Source of the DNA: Welwitschia mirabilis
Taxonomy: Eukaryota > Gnetophyta > Gnetopsida > Welwitschiales
Direction: 5' to 3'
Length of the DNA stretch: 64,000 nt
Assembly (NCBI GenBank): GCA_051453625.1
Contig: JBOZIK010000001.1
Location: forward strand, 254,836,055 to 254,900,054
A program made the position numbers and the translations under genes. The notes beneath the pieces were generated by a model, which made no database searches, was not told the origin of the DNA, and worked only from the letters and a program-made list of their open reading frames with translations. Position 1 is the stretch's first letter, and each line of letters starts with the position of its first letter. This document shows positions 34,997 to 47,029 of the stretch, in pieces.

Positions 34997-35096
34997 NNNN
35001 NNNNNNNNNNNNNNNNNNNNNNNNNNNNNNNNNNNNNNNNNNNNNNNNNNNNNNNNNNNNNNNNNNNNNNNNNNNNNNNNNNNNNNNNNNNNNNNN
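34997..35096. other. Assembly gap, 100 N
   Basis: Placeholder-size gap. Tekay-type sequence lies before it and Athila/Tat-type integrase after it. Confidence 0.95.
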
Positions 35097-35370
35097 CAAA
35101 GAAATTCTGTGATCAACATATCCTTAAAAAAATTTTCAAGGAGGGAGAACTAGTTTTACTTTATAAGTCACAATTACATATTTTCCTAGACAAACTAGTT
35201 ACTAGGTGGAAAGCACCATTTTTAATAAAGAAGGTTTTGCCTTATGGAGTATTTCTCATAGAAAACCTTAAAAACCATTAACTATTCAAAGTTAATGGAC
35301 ATTGCCTAAAGCACTATCATCCACCTATTCTAGTAAATTATGAATTTATAATGCTTACTAATCTAGGTTA
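35097..35370 (+). pseudogene. Integrase C-terminal domain, Athila/Tat type
   Basis: The frame reads FCDQHILKKIFKEGELVLLY, KSQLHIFLDKLVTRWKAPFL, IKKVLPYGVFLIEN and, after a stop, FKVNGHCLKHYHPP. This is the Athila/Tat pattern of DKLRSRW-GPF, VFPYGAVEIEN and FKVNGQRLKHY, where Arg/Trp and the Gly-Pro-Phe/Tyr block bind DNA or set integration properties. In this copy the Gly of GPF reads Ala. The 273-base stretch is nearly open (one TAA for Leu/Gln in KNH-stop-LFK). It cannot belong to the Tekay element before it. Confidence 0.82.
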
Positions 35371-36634
35371 AAAGGCCTTTAAAATAGAAATCAATAATAG
35401 GTAATATTGTTATAACCTGAGTAATGGTTAAGATCAAGTTTACTTATGGGTTTTTTAAAGAAAAAGTACACTTATTTAGAGTGTGTTAGTTAAGAACACA
35501 TTACTTAGTGTGTTTAATTTTAGTAAAACTTGGTTGAAAATATGGGATTTATTTTCATATGTATTCTTTAATTATAAAGCCTTTAATGGAGACAAGAGTT
35601 TTTTTGACTAGGTTAATAAGCCAATAACTCTCTGATGTGTATAAAAAATGACTATAGGAAGATGATGAAAAGAAAATAATATGTTCCTTCTCCAAATGCA
35701 CATAACATTCATCACTTAAATTAGGTTTAGTTAACTATAATAGGGCTATGAATACCTACTTGTAATGCACCTCTAATGATCTAATTATTACATGTTCAAC
35801 TACATCGAGGCTATACATCCTCACTAGCAATGCAACAATGATTTCTATAAATATAACATGCTTAACTTTGTTGTTAGGAAATGTCATAACACTGAATTCT
35901 CAATGTGATTAAAGGATTAAAAACTAAGGCCATATGTGAAAGTAGAAACAAAAAATAAAGGAATAACAAAGGTGGGAATCAGAGGCTTTATGTGAACTAT
36001 TGCCTTTTAACTTTCATACTTAGGATTTGCCACAATTTCTTAAATTCATATAAGCTACTGGATTAAGACTTTGCTTCGTTAATATCATGATCCATTTAAA
36101 ATACAAAAATGTAATAAAGAACCATTAAATTAGAAATGTTTGCTCATTTATTCTTTATTTTATGGTTTAGTTCATTTAATGCATTTATTATTTCCATTTT
36201 ACTTCACATCACTTCACTTTACTTTATACCCATTTTCATGAGAAGTAATTCCTAAGGCATAAAATATTTATTAATCGATTGTCCACTTGGCATTTTTTTT
36301 GGTTGTAGTTAGATCTTTCCTTTCTCTTAGCTTAGTTGCATAGTTTTCAATTTAAAAACTCTTTGTGATTATTTCTAAGGCTTATATTTTCAAATACCTT
36401 AAATGTTTTTTAAATTTTAAGGAGAAAGATTAATTTTGTTTAGGGGATATGACATTTGGTTTTAATGAAATTTTTTTATCATTTTGATGCCCTAATTATA
36501 GAAAATTAATCATAAAATTTTGAAGTTTTATCATTCATACACTTGAGCATTTTTGATATAGAAAATTTTTCCATGTTTTACCATTTGGTTATTAACTTTT
36601 TCTAAGGAACTAGTAAAAGACTGGTTAGGGGATA
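35371..36634 (+). other. 3' non-coding region of the Athila/Tat-like element
   Basis: Aligns in reverse with 54047-55280. It ends in actggttaggggatat, a polypurine-like tract directly before the LTR. Confidence 0.65.
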
Positions 36635-37966
36635 TGTTAATATGTAAAAATTAACATTATGATTAAGTTAAGTGATTAATTAATCTTAACAGAAGATTAA
36701 TATAATTAATTTTATCATAAAATATGTCTTTTATTGATTTTCATAATAATTATAAACTTATCATATGCCCATGAAATTTTTAGGTAAATTATGCTTAATT
36801 GAAGGACATGCTTAAAAATGAAGATGATTAGAGCTAAAATGTTAGTGCCACTAGCTAGGACCACTAGTGTTGCCACCTTGTTTATGCAAATTGCCTTTAA
36901 ACTTGTGCTCCTAGCTTATCATAAAAAATTAGATTAAATGTAATTATGGGCTTAATCTAATTCCACATTAAAATTAATTGTATTTTTGACAATATGTGGA
37001 AGAAATGATAAGAATTCACAACATGACATTTGATAAGGCTAAGTAGGATAACAATGGAGATACGTGGCTATGATAGCGATTAGTAGTAACATCAACATCT
37101 AGGAGCTAAGTGTTAACATTATCATAAGAATCTCTTCCAATTATAAAAGAAGATAAATCATCCTATCTAAATGTTATCATTATGTAATCATCTATCTAAT
37201 GCTACAGGCCAAGATCTCGAAATCACTCCTTATCCTTATCTCTACTAATAAAAGGGCCTTGAACCCTTCATGGTATCATATTTTTGGCTTTGGAGAATTG
37301 TAGAACCTTGAAATATCATTTGCAATGGATTTCTTAGAAACTCTCTAAGAAGTGAGCCAGTCTTTGAGGATTGTTGAGGAGTTCTTCCTACATATTTCTT
37401 CCTTTACTATAAAGTTGTTCCTTTTTGTAATACAAAAGTTATCACTTTTTAATTTCAATTCATGAGTAACATTATGATTGGAATGATTAGGTAACTAATT
37501 TAATCATTAAACTTTATTGCACTTTGATTGAGCTTTTTTAATGCTTGGTTTAAGTCCTTTAACTTTATAGATCTTAAGTACTTAGGTCATTAGTTTCTAT
37601 TGTTTAAGGCTTGGGAAATCTAGTGGCAATTGAGTTCACCATTACTCATATGGTGAATGAGATATTATCATTATGATTTAGGCCAAAAACCCTTGATGAA
37701 GTTAACTGTGTTGCAAGAAGAATATTGGACAACATTGGAGTAAAGGACTAATTATAATGAATTAGTGATACCTTATAGCTAGTTTGCTTTCCTCCTTTTT
37801 TAAGAAAAAGTTCAAAACACAACTCTAAAAATCACCTCTTAAAATTTGTAACTTATATTAAGCTTAAGTTGATGCAATTCTGAACCACTACCCATGTTAT
37901 CCTAAGGAAGAATGATAGCTAAGTACAAGCTTAGCTTTAAATCTGGACATTATAAAACAACAAATA
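36635..37966 (+). repeat. LTR of the Athila/Tat-like family (1332 bp)
   Basis: Starts tgttaatatgtaaaaattaa and ends tataaaacaacaaata, so the terminal CA has become TA. It is related to 52699-54046 and 57656-58998 on the other strand. Confidence 0.8.
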
Positions 37967-38139
37967 GTCATTTCCTTGAACTCTTTCATCCAACTCTCCC
38001 ATATTCCTATGAATTCATGAAACTTACTGATCCTTGTTAATGGTCGTTTTACATAAAAAATAATAAGTGATATTTTTTCATCATAAGATTTTGGATGAAA
38101 TTAAGTAAATATTTATTTTTCAAGAGGAAGTCATCTTTA

Positions 38140-39206
38140 CTTTTCATTCTTTTATTAAAGTCTGAATTCATTTGATATTTTCAATTTGAAAACAAGGTTA
38201 AAAAATTTTTTCTTTTTAGTTTCATGTTGAAGCATTCATGAGGATGAGATTATTTCTCTATTAGGTTCCTGAGCCAATGACCCCTGAAATGTGCTAATCA
38301 ATTTATTAAAAAAAAAAAGAAAAAAGAAAAAAGAAAAGAGGAGGGGAGCTGAAGGAGTTTTTTTGGGAAGAGTTTGGTTAGGGGAGGAAGGGGGGGGATT
38401 GTTGGAGGTGAAGGAGGGAGGGAAGAGAACCTCTTTTATAAGCACATAATTTTCTTTGATCATTGTTATTGATTTTATTTAATTACATCAAGTTTATTGA
38501 TGCTCATTAGCAATGTAGCTCCAATGATTTATTTGTGGTATGTTCATCTGCATTAGGGCTATAAGCACTTGCTAATAGTACAACACTGGCTTCTTATATA
38601 CAACATGTTAACTCTGTTGGAAGAAGGTGTTACAACACCAAATGCTTAATACAATTAAATTCTTGAAATGTTTTACTTATCATTATAGAAGGAAAAATAG
38701 GAAATAAACTAAGATGGAATTGAAAATTTCATTTTTCCACTTACTTTAACATTTGTAACTCAAAATATTTATGCTACTTTTTACTTTGCAATTACTTACT
38801 ACATTGTTACCTTACCTTATTTTAATAATAGATCCATAATTAATAAAACTTAACATTATGCCATTAGTTTAGTTTCATAGTTTCATTTATTCATAGATTA
38901 CATGGTTGAGTATAATGGTTAATTTATTTTAGCTTTAAAAAATAATTTTCATCATGTGTTTAAATTCTTAACTTATTAACTTTGAGGGAAAAGTTAAATT
39001 TAATTGGAGGAAACATACAAGAATTAAAAAATAACAATAATATCAAGAATAGCAAACAATAAAATATTAGCTAAAAACAACAAATATTTTTTAAACTTTC
39101 ATCATTTTTGCCTTATACTTGAATAATTTAACATATAATGTTTGCATGTTATTCATCTTTAACACACTTTTTGCTAAGGAACTAGTAAATCGTTGGCTAG
39201 GAGGTG
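38140..39206 (+). other. 3' region of a further Athila/Tat-like copy
   Basis: Contains the same landmarks as 35430-36634 (gagccaatgacccctgaaat; gggctataagcacttgctaa) and ends ggctaggaggtg before an LTR start. Confidence 0.65.
38308..38430 (+). repeat. Purine tract with G-runs
   Basis: A long run of A and AAAAG units is followed by a G-rich stretch with gggg, gggaag, ggggagg, a run of eight G and ggagggaggg. The equivalent stretches of the related copies are purine-rich but much shorter and poorer in G. Confidence 0.8.
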
Positions 39207-39408
39207 TGTTAACATGCAAAAATTAACATTTAATTCAAGTTATCTATACTAAATTACTATAGTTAAGTAATCAATTTAATTGTTTAATCATTTTATCTTA
39301 ACTTACAATTATTTTAACTATTTTATATTAATTTTTTATTTTATCTTCACTTAATTTTTATGCATAAAAAGTTATTTTATTTGTTTACTAGTTAATTCAC
39401 AAGTAATT
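39207..39408 (+). repeat. Athila/Tat-like LTR fragment, cut by a Tekay LTR
   Basis: Starts tgttaacatgcaaaaattaa and breaks off after 202 bases exactly at the start of the Tekay LTR at 39409. The rest of the LTR does not reappear after 52123. Confidence 0.7.
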
Positions 39409-42400
39409 TGTCATATCCCATATTTTGTAGACCTTATTTACTTGAATATTAAGTATATTAAGCTTTTAGTAAAATGGTTAATTATCCTTAATTAAATTCC
39501 TTATCAAAATAAGACGTTATTTTAAATTAACCTTAGTTTTTATTCTTTATAATTTAACATGAAAATGATAAAAATTATGTTAAAATATTTTTATAAAAAA
39601 ATATATCCAAACATTTAAAACTAGATAATACCATTATTTGAGGAATTAAAATTACATAATAAACTAATAAATTAAAAATTTCTTGCATGTTATTTACTCA
39701 TTTAGATTCTTGGTAAATGTGATATGTGTACTATATTATGACTAAATATTTTCTTTCTTTATTATGTGATTGATAGATTTTGTGAATTTTGAAATGAATG
39801 AGCATTTGAACAAGTACATGCACTCTTACCTAGAACCAAGAATGATGAATGAGTAGATTTACTCAACCATGACTTTTATGTTCTTGAGATGTGTAAGGGC
39901 ACTTTGTTCATAATAGACTCATTGCTTTATCATTAGAATCGAAGAGCTTGTCTCATTGTGCTATATGACAATTTTGAGATTTGTACATTTATTCTTTTGA
40001 TACATGTCTTGGATGAATTAAACTTACTTATGAACCTATGAAGGATTAAAAGGGCTAGCATGAGGAAATGATGCATGTAATTAACCTTGCTAATTAAAGT
40101 AAGAAGATTACTCACCCTAGTTAGGTGCATGGGTTATAAATGTGATTTCTTTTTGTACTCTAATGTCACTTATTACTCATTACACTTATCAATGCTAAAT
40201 TATGTGATATTATGATCTTGAGCTATGTGCCTTTATTTATCTATATATAGAGATCTTTTCCTCTCTTATAAAAGGAGATACTTTCCTTTTGTTTCATACA
40301 TGTGCATTTTCTTTTTCTTTTCTCTTCCCTTGCCCCACCTTGTCTTTCTTTCATTCTCTTTCTTTAGAGCTTGGAGCTTGAAAGCATGAAGCTAAGGAAC
40401 TCTTAAGCTTGGATCTTCATTAACCTTCAACTATCAAGGTCTTACTAATATTCTCAAGTAAGCTCTTTACTTACGTTGTCCATATAATTTATTTTTTTGT
40501 TGCAATGATGTAATATTTCATTAAGAAATTATGTATGGGTTTTATGCAATTATGTCATAAAATATTATTCCCTTCTATTGACTCCCACATAAATGTTATA
40601 GTGAGATATGAGAGATTTCTTGTGGGTGATGGAGGATTACTAATGGATGATTATAGCAAAGTGACCAAGGGATTTCCTATTAAAAAAAAAAAAAAGAAAT
40701 TTGAGTGCTAATGTTGATTTTAGTATTATATTTTTTTGATCTATTATGTGTTAGAACCATTTGATTAAGGGCAAAGTCTGATCCTTGAAAAAAATCTCTT
40801 TAGGCTAGTATTTTTCCATGAAAAATCTAAAGGCTCATATTAAATGGTTTTTTTTGAATTGATTTTATTTTTCTTTCTACAATGATCTTTCTTTCTATAA
40901 TTTATTTTTCTTTATATAAGCAATTAGTTAGTATATTAATTATTTTAATGATTTAAGTTATTGCTTAACTAGTTGTAAAAGCTTTATGATCTTTTTGTTA
41001 TGGCGAAAAATTAATTTTCCAGAATAGAGGCATAGGATAAAAACATTATATCTTATTAATTAGTAGGTATAAATTAGTGAAACTTTTTATCTAAGTCTAG
41101 GATTGTGTTATTAACATGAAAACATAAAACTAGTCATTTTTTTGATGGGTAATTATTTTTAAAAAAATATTTATTAAAATATGTTAGAAAATAAATGTAG
41201 AAAATAGTAAGCAAGTAATTCATGTTTTTGTACCTATTTGTCAATATATTCACAAATTTGAGCATTCTAGACTGTAGAAAATTGAATAATATTTCTAAAA
41301 AGATCTTAAATCATTTAAAAACTTAAAGTATTTTAAGAGTTATGATCATTTTAGTGTAGTGCAATAGGAGTGTAATTTTAGAAGATTTGACGATCTTTGT
41401 CTTTAAATGATAATGATAATGTTAGAAATAATATTTTTATAATTCCAAGATAGTTTAAGTTAGATATTATGTGTCTAGTTTCTAAAAATCTACGATAATT
41501 TACTTTCTTTATAATTAATTAATTATTAATCTTTAACTATGATGTCTCTTTATAGCCCAAAAATGTTATAACTAAAGTTGAAATTATAGAAAAATTATTA
41601 TACAAAATTTTATAGAGAAATTGAATATATAAAATATGTTTCTATTAATAAATTTAAGTTAAATTATCCATAAGTGGTATCTATTTTGTAGAAATACCTC
41701 TTTCACCCTTTTTCTTTAGTTTACTCTAAATGTGCATAGAGTTTTTACATTAGTAGTTTAAGTAACATAAGTAGTCTCTAACTTATCACTTGTTTTTATT
41801 GACTTATAATATAGTCATATAAAATCTTGGATAAGTGCTTGTTATTTTAACCATTATGCTTAAGCCATACTTTCTTTTGTTTACCTTCTTTACACCAATC
41901 CATAGAGATTGTCATATGAGCATGAAAGAGTATTTCTAGGATTCACATAGCTCTAGGTATGTTTTAGTTTTTTTTAGTACATTATTTTATATTTTTATTA
42001 TTATTAAAAAATAATGAAAAGAATATTTCATTTATTTAGATAGAAAAGAAAAGAAAATAATTCTTTCTTTATCTACATTTTTATTATTATAATCTTCACA
42101 AAAAGAAATTTTCTTGAATGATTTCTTTTTTTATGGTTGTTTCTATAAAATGTACCAAATGATGATTAAAATTATTATAACTAGGTAAATAATTCATTAA
42201 ATATTCACATTCGTTATACTTATTTAAATGCATTTGTATAGTGTATTCGTTGAATAGGGCTAAACTAAGATAATTTGAATAATATTCATCTCCATACTTG
42301 GATTTTATCACAAAGGTGGGTTGCATTGAATTTTTTTCTCCATAACCTTTTGGAAGTTGATTGAATCCTCACCCTCCTTTCCTACCCATGTATGAACTTA

Positions 42401-43014
42401 TTCTAACTTAATATCTTAAGCCCTTGGCATCGATGAATCAAGTTGTACCATTCGGAGATGCTTCAAGAAAGTGAGGATCATTTGTAGGCCTGCATCTATT
42501 TCATGTAGTACTTTTCACCCGTATTGGGGGTATATTGAGGTGAAGTAAAAGCTTATAAAGTTAAGACCAACCATGTTTGTATAGTTTAAAATTTAAAGTA
42601 ATCAACTCGCATCTAGAAGGTGGCCGGATGTTGGGTTAGAATGCCATTAATTAGAGTTGTGATATCCTATCATATTAGTTAGGTATTATTCTTAAAAATT
42701 ATTTATGTATGTTGATAACAAGTTTACATCTCCTCAACTATATACAAGATAGCTTTTATATACTAAGAATAAATGGAGGACACAAACTTATGACATTGTT
42801 CTTGTTTATAAACCAAAACAACCTAGAAATTAATTATAAATAAATATATAATAGTATTATGACTTGTTTTTCTTAAAATATAGAAATTCTAATAAAGGAG
42901 TAAGTAGAATTTGGTCTTAGAGTCCATTGTATCTATTAGGTAAAAATATTAAAGAAGAAAGAAAGAAAGAAAAAAAAAGTGCTTAATTAGGGTAAGAGTA
43001 AAGAGGGTATCACA
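39409..43014 (+). repeat. Inner Tekay 5' LTR (3606 bp)
   Basis: Starts tgtcatatcccatattttgt and ends gagggtatcaca. Such long LTRs are common in the Tekay/Del lineage. A GAAA microsatellite lies at 42957-42981. Confidence 0.88.
40236..40276 (+). promoter_or_regulatory. Probable LTR TATA box
   Basis: atctatatatagagatc, followed by cctctcttataaaaggag, at the same place as the motif at 19360-19400. Confidence 0.45.
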
Positions 43015-43017
43015 AAT

Positions 43018-43033
43018 TGGTATTAGAGATTTA
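43018..43033 (+). other. Primer-binding site (initiator tRNA-Met type)
   Basis: tggtattagagattta, three bases after the LTR; TGGTATCAGAG with one C-to-T change. Confidence 0.78.
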
Positions 43034-44085
43034 GGTTAACTTAAATAGTACTCCTATAAATTTATAATAATATAAGTCCAACTATAATTTTAATAACCTT
43101 TTTAATTCATAATTATAAAGTTAGTGGTAAGCATAATAACCTTAATTCCTAACAGCTATAAAGTTCGTTATGTCCTTAATAATCTTCAACCATAAGTAAA
43201 ATCAATTACATCCTTGTAATACTAGCTTCCAAGACAACTTTAACTCCTAGATAAACATGAATTTAATTATATCTTCTAATACTCATGAAGTTAATTATAC
43301 CTATAATTTTTCTATATCTAAATACATACCAAATTATATTTATGTTAGTTCCAATAATTACAAAGATTATACTAATCATAATCCTAGCACTCTAATGATT
43401 CTAAAAGTCAATTATATTTGTGATAGATTCAAAGTATTCATAAGGTTAATTAAAATCCCAACCACTAGATGATCATTAGCTAATAATATTTATGATAATT
43501 CTAAATCTCTAAAGAAACTAAAAGGGATGATGAATTCAAGTCATTAAAAACTCTATTACCTTATAGCTATAGATGATAATGACTTAAAAGAATTACAATT
43601 ATCTTACGAATTTAGGAGAATGATCTTATATGACTCCTTAAACAACTTAATCTTTTTTAAGATATATATAACCTTAAGGTGAAAACACATAATCTTATGT
43701 GGTCATAACCTTATTTATTCCAAAATTATGTTGTCATATAACCTTAAGGTGAAAATACATATTCATAACTTATAAACCTTATCTGTTGAAAATAAAGAAA
43801 AGGGATAAACTTGATTATATACTTTGAGTTATAAATAAGGATTAAGCACCTCGTAATGATAACCATGCCCTTCTTAAGATTATAAAAATATTTCTAAGTT
43901 TAACCTTTAATAATACCTATTCTATTTTCAAATATGATCTCATAAAAATTTCCACTTCTTTTAGATGCCTCGTCATCATCAGTTAAACCTTGGGGTTATC
44001 TTAGTTGTACCAAGTAATTAACATTAAGAGAATTTATAAGAGAGTTAACAATCTAATGATGGAAATCAACCACCATTCAACCTTA
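43034..44085 (+). other. Leader of the inner Tekay element
   Basis: AT-rich, non-coding, collinear with 29534-30480. Confidence 0.6.
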
Positions 44086-44089
44086 ATCT

Positions 44090-45060
44090 AGAAGCACTGA
44101 TAAATACATTCATGCAATTCCTATAACGAACAGTAAATCAAGGTTAAAATCCACAAGTAAATAATGTTATCAATCAATCTAAGGAAGTGGGTATAAGAAA
44201 ATTAATTCAAACTTTTATAAAGATAAATCTACCAAAGTTTGTAGGAGGTTCAAATCCTTTCAAATCAGAAGCATGATTGAGTGATGTTGGAAAATGTTAT
44301 AGATACCTCAAGATGTGATAAATACAAAAAGTTATTTTTAGCTATTTATATGTTACAAAAAGAAGCTAACTTATGGTGGAAAATAGAACTAACCAAGTTA
44401 GAAGATCTAGAATTTTCATGAGGGAAATTTGAGCTCATCTTTAAGGAGAGGTATATTACCAAGTTCTATATTCACTAGAAGGTTACAAAATTCTATAATC
44501 TAAAACAAGTCCATAATGTAACCATAGCATCTCATGAGTGTAAATTTGTAGAATTATTAAGATATATGTCACATATGCATCTAGATGAAGAAGCTAAAGA
44601 AAATATATTCATTGATAGTCTTCTTCTTTCTATTACTATCAAAGTATCAATGTTTCAACCTAAGAACCTAGCAAAGGCTATAGAAAAGATAAACATAGAA
44701 GAAGAAAACTGGTAATGATAATAACAAATTAAAAAAAAAAAAGAAAAAGAACTTCCTCTACGAGGACATATCCTTAAAGGAAATCGATAACAATGTCTTA
44801 TCAAAATAAGAATTAGCACTTTAGCAAAAATAATGTTAGTAGTAGTAATAATAGAAATAAGAATTTTAATTAACCAAAGTAGACCTTGTTGAAAAGAAAC
44901 TAGAACGTTCTTAGTCAAACCTATGTAAGTAATCAACCTTATAGATCCAAATTTTAGCAAACTCTTAGTTTGTATCAAAATTAAACTAGTATAATGGATA
45001 TCAATGCTATTATCATAAAGAAAATCATAATATAAGAGAATGTCTATTACATAATAAAAA
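44090..45060 (+). pseudogene. Tekay gag remnant
   Basis: LPKFVGGSNPFKSEA (44226) is followed by LAIYMLQKEANLWWKIE (44338, the conserved Trp-Trp block). Then come FELIFKERYITKFYIH, KFYNLKQVHNVTIASHECKF and LRYMSHMHLDEEAKENIFID (44560-44620), the core of PF03732. A zinc-knuckle-like stretch CYYHKENHNIREC at 45006-45045 keeps the first Cys, the His and the last Cys; the second Cys reads His. Stops and small frame changes occur throughout. A 166-codon open stretch on the opposite strand (45155-44655) is only its shadow. Confidence 0.82.
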
Positions 45061-45289
45061 CCTTTCCAAATAATAAACAAAAAAGCCCTAATGATTAAAA
45101 AGCATTTCTCAGTAAATAAAACGACATCGAGTAGTAGTAGATAATCAAGGGGCATAATTTCAGAGTTTTCTTATATAAAGTAAGGCTTTACATAATAATA
45201 AACAAATAATTATTTTATTTGATTATAAAGTAAGACATTGCTTTATACCTCCTAGAATTATTATAAGAGAAAAATTATTATTTTATCTA

Positions 45290-46990
45290 ACTGAGGGATA
45301 CATAAAGTTAGCAAATGGATTTATGTTCAAAGTTAACCAATAAGTCTAAAACTCTACTTTACCTATAAGTGATGAAGATTTTTATATACAACCAATTGTT
45401 ATTAACTTAAGAAAATATAACATTGTTTTGGGTATGAATTGATTAATGTAAAATACAGTAGTTATAAACTGTAAAAAGTATTAAGTAAAAATTATGAATC
45501 ATGGCCAAAGACTAATCTTTATTATAGATTAATAGTGGAGAACTTAATTAATAAAAAGCATACAAAAAGAAAAATTAAGAGGGAATCTCTAATTTATATG
45601 TTATACCTAAAATCATGTAGCTTAAAGAAAGGATGAACTTTAGTAAATAACATACCAATACTCCAAGAATATCTTGATGTATTTACAATAGAATTACCAG
45701 GAATGCCATCACTTCAAAAAGTTAATTTTTTCACTAAACTGATCCTAGGAATCCAATCAATTTATAAGGCACTGTATAAAATGTCTCTTCTAGAAATGAA
45801 AGAATTAAAAACTCAGCTATAAAAAGGATTTATTCATCCTAGTGTATCATCATGAAAAGCACCTGTATTATTTGTAAATAAGAAGGATGAAATACTAAGA
45901 TTATGCATTAATTATAGATAGCTAGACAAGGTTATCATCAAGAACAAATATTCAAAACTAAGAATATATGACCTTTTTGATCAATTCAAGCAAGCTAAGG
46001 TATTCTCAAAAGTTGATCTAAAATCTATATAATATATTCATAAAATAGCATTTGGAATCTAATATGGGCATTATGAGTCTGTTGTTATTCCTTTTGGTTT
46101 AATTGATGCCCTTGTAGTATTTATGGGTCTTATGAATTACATCTTTCAACCACATCTTGATTCCTTTGTAATAGTATTTATTGATATCTTTATTTATTTC
46201 AAGACTTATGAAGAGCATAAGAAACACTTAAGAATAGTATTAAAAACTTTATAGAATTACCAATTATATTCCATCATGGAAAAATGCTCTTTTTGGAAAG
46301 AATTCACTTAATTTCTAAGTCATGTAATGTTCAAAAAAGGTATATCAGTGGATCAAGACAAATTTAGATCAATCATGAAATGGTTAATACCTTTAAATAT
46401 TGCTAAGGTTGAAATATTTTTTGGTTTTATCAAGTACTATCATTGATTCATATTCAACTTCTCTAAAGTATCTTCTTCATTTACAAGCCTTTTAAATAAA
46501 AATAAATACTTTCAATGGATATAAAAATATTAGCAATCATTTTATTATCTTAAAGAATGCTTAACTAGTACTTTAGTCTTACTAATACTAGATGATTCAA
46601 AGACTTTTTCAGTTTATATTGATGCATATGAAAAAGGTCTTGGACTAGAGCTTGAACAAAATAAAAAAGTAATAGCTTATCGATCAAGGGTAACTTAAAA
46701 CTCATGAGATAAATTATCCTCTCCATGATCTTGAATTAGCTATAGTAATTTTTGCTTCAAGATTATGGAAGCATTATTTTTATGATGTAAAGTTTCAAAT
46801 TTAGATAGATCATAATATTTTAAAATCCATTGTTAATCAACCAAACTTAAACTTTAAGTAAAGAAAATGGATGAAATTCTTATGTGATTTTGATCTAGAG
46901 ATTTTATACCATGAAGGTAAGGGAAACAAGGTTGTAGATGCTATTAGTAGACAATGTTATCTCAAAGCAATCATAAAAATTTAAAGCTAA
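45290..46990 (+). pseudogene. Tekay pol remnant, part 1: protease tail, RT, RNase H
   Basis: The protease tail shows DFYIQPIVIN and IVLGMN (near 45430). Reverse transcriptase begins EYLDVFTIELPGMPSLQKVN (45670) and continues LLEMKELKTQL, KAPVLFVNKKDEILRLCINY (45860) and [11 protein letters not shown] (45995). About 25 bases that encode GYHQVQIKEED in the outer copy are deleted near 46030. The active-site box reads [10 protein letters not shown] at 46168-46200, so one catalytic Asp is lost. RNase H shows VYIDAYEKGLGLELEQNKKV (46610) and AYRSR, then [19 protein letters not shown] (46910). Many stops fall at expected Gln or Arg codons. Confidence 0.85.
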
Positions 46991-47029
46991 ATTCCTATAA
47001 TTATGCTATAAAAATAAAAATAATGAGAA

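Larger units (their letters stand above)
35097..37966 (+). mobile_element. 3' end of an autonomous Athila/Tat-like element
   Basis: An integrase C-terminus is followed by a 1.26-kb 3' region and an LTR (36635-37966). The 3' region and LTR are related to those of the element at 22195 and, in reverse, of the array at 52699-64000. The rest of the element is missing or lies in the gap at 34997-35096. It is the only copy here with a trace of pol outside protease. Confidence 0.75.

Noticed and set aside
38236-38463. 75-codon minus-strand frame rich in Pro, Ser and Phe
   Set aside because: Translation of the purine/pyrimidine tract in an LTR-element 3' region.
44655-45155. 166-codon open frame on the minus strand
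   Set aside because: Antisense shadow of the Tekay gag C-terminus; leucine- and isoleucine-rich as expected for reversed AT-rich DNA. The frames at 31239-32045 on the minus strand are the same shadow in the outer copy.
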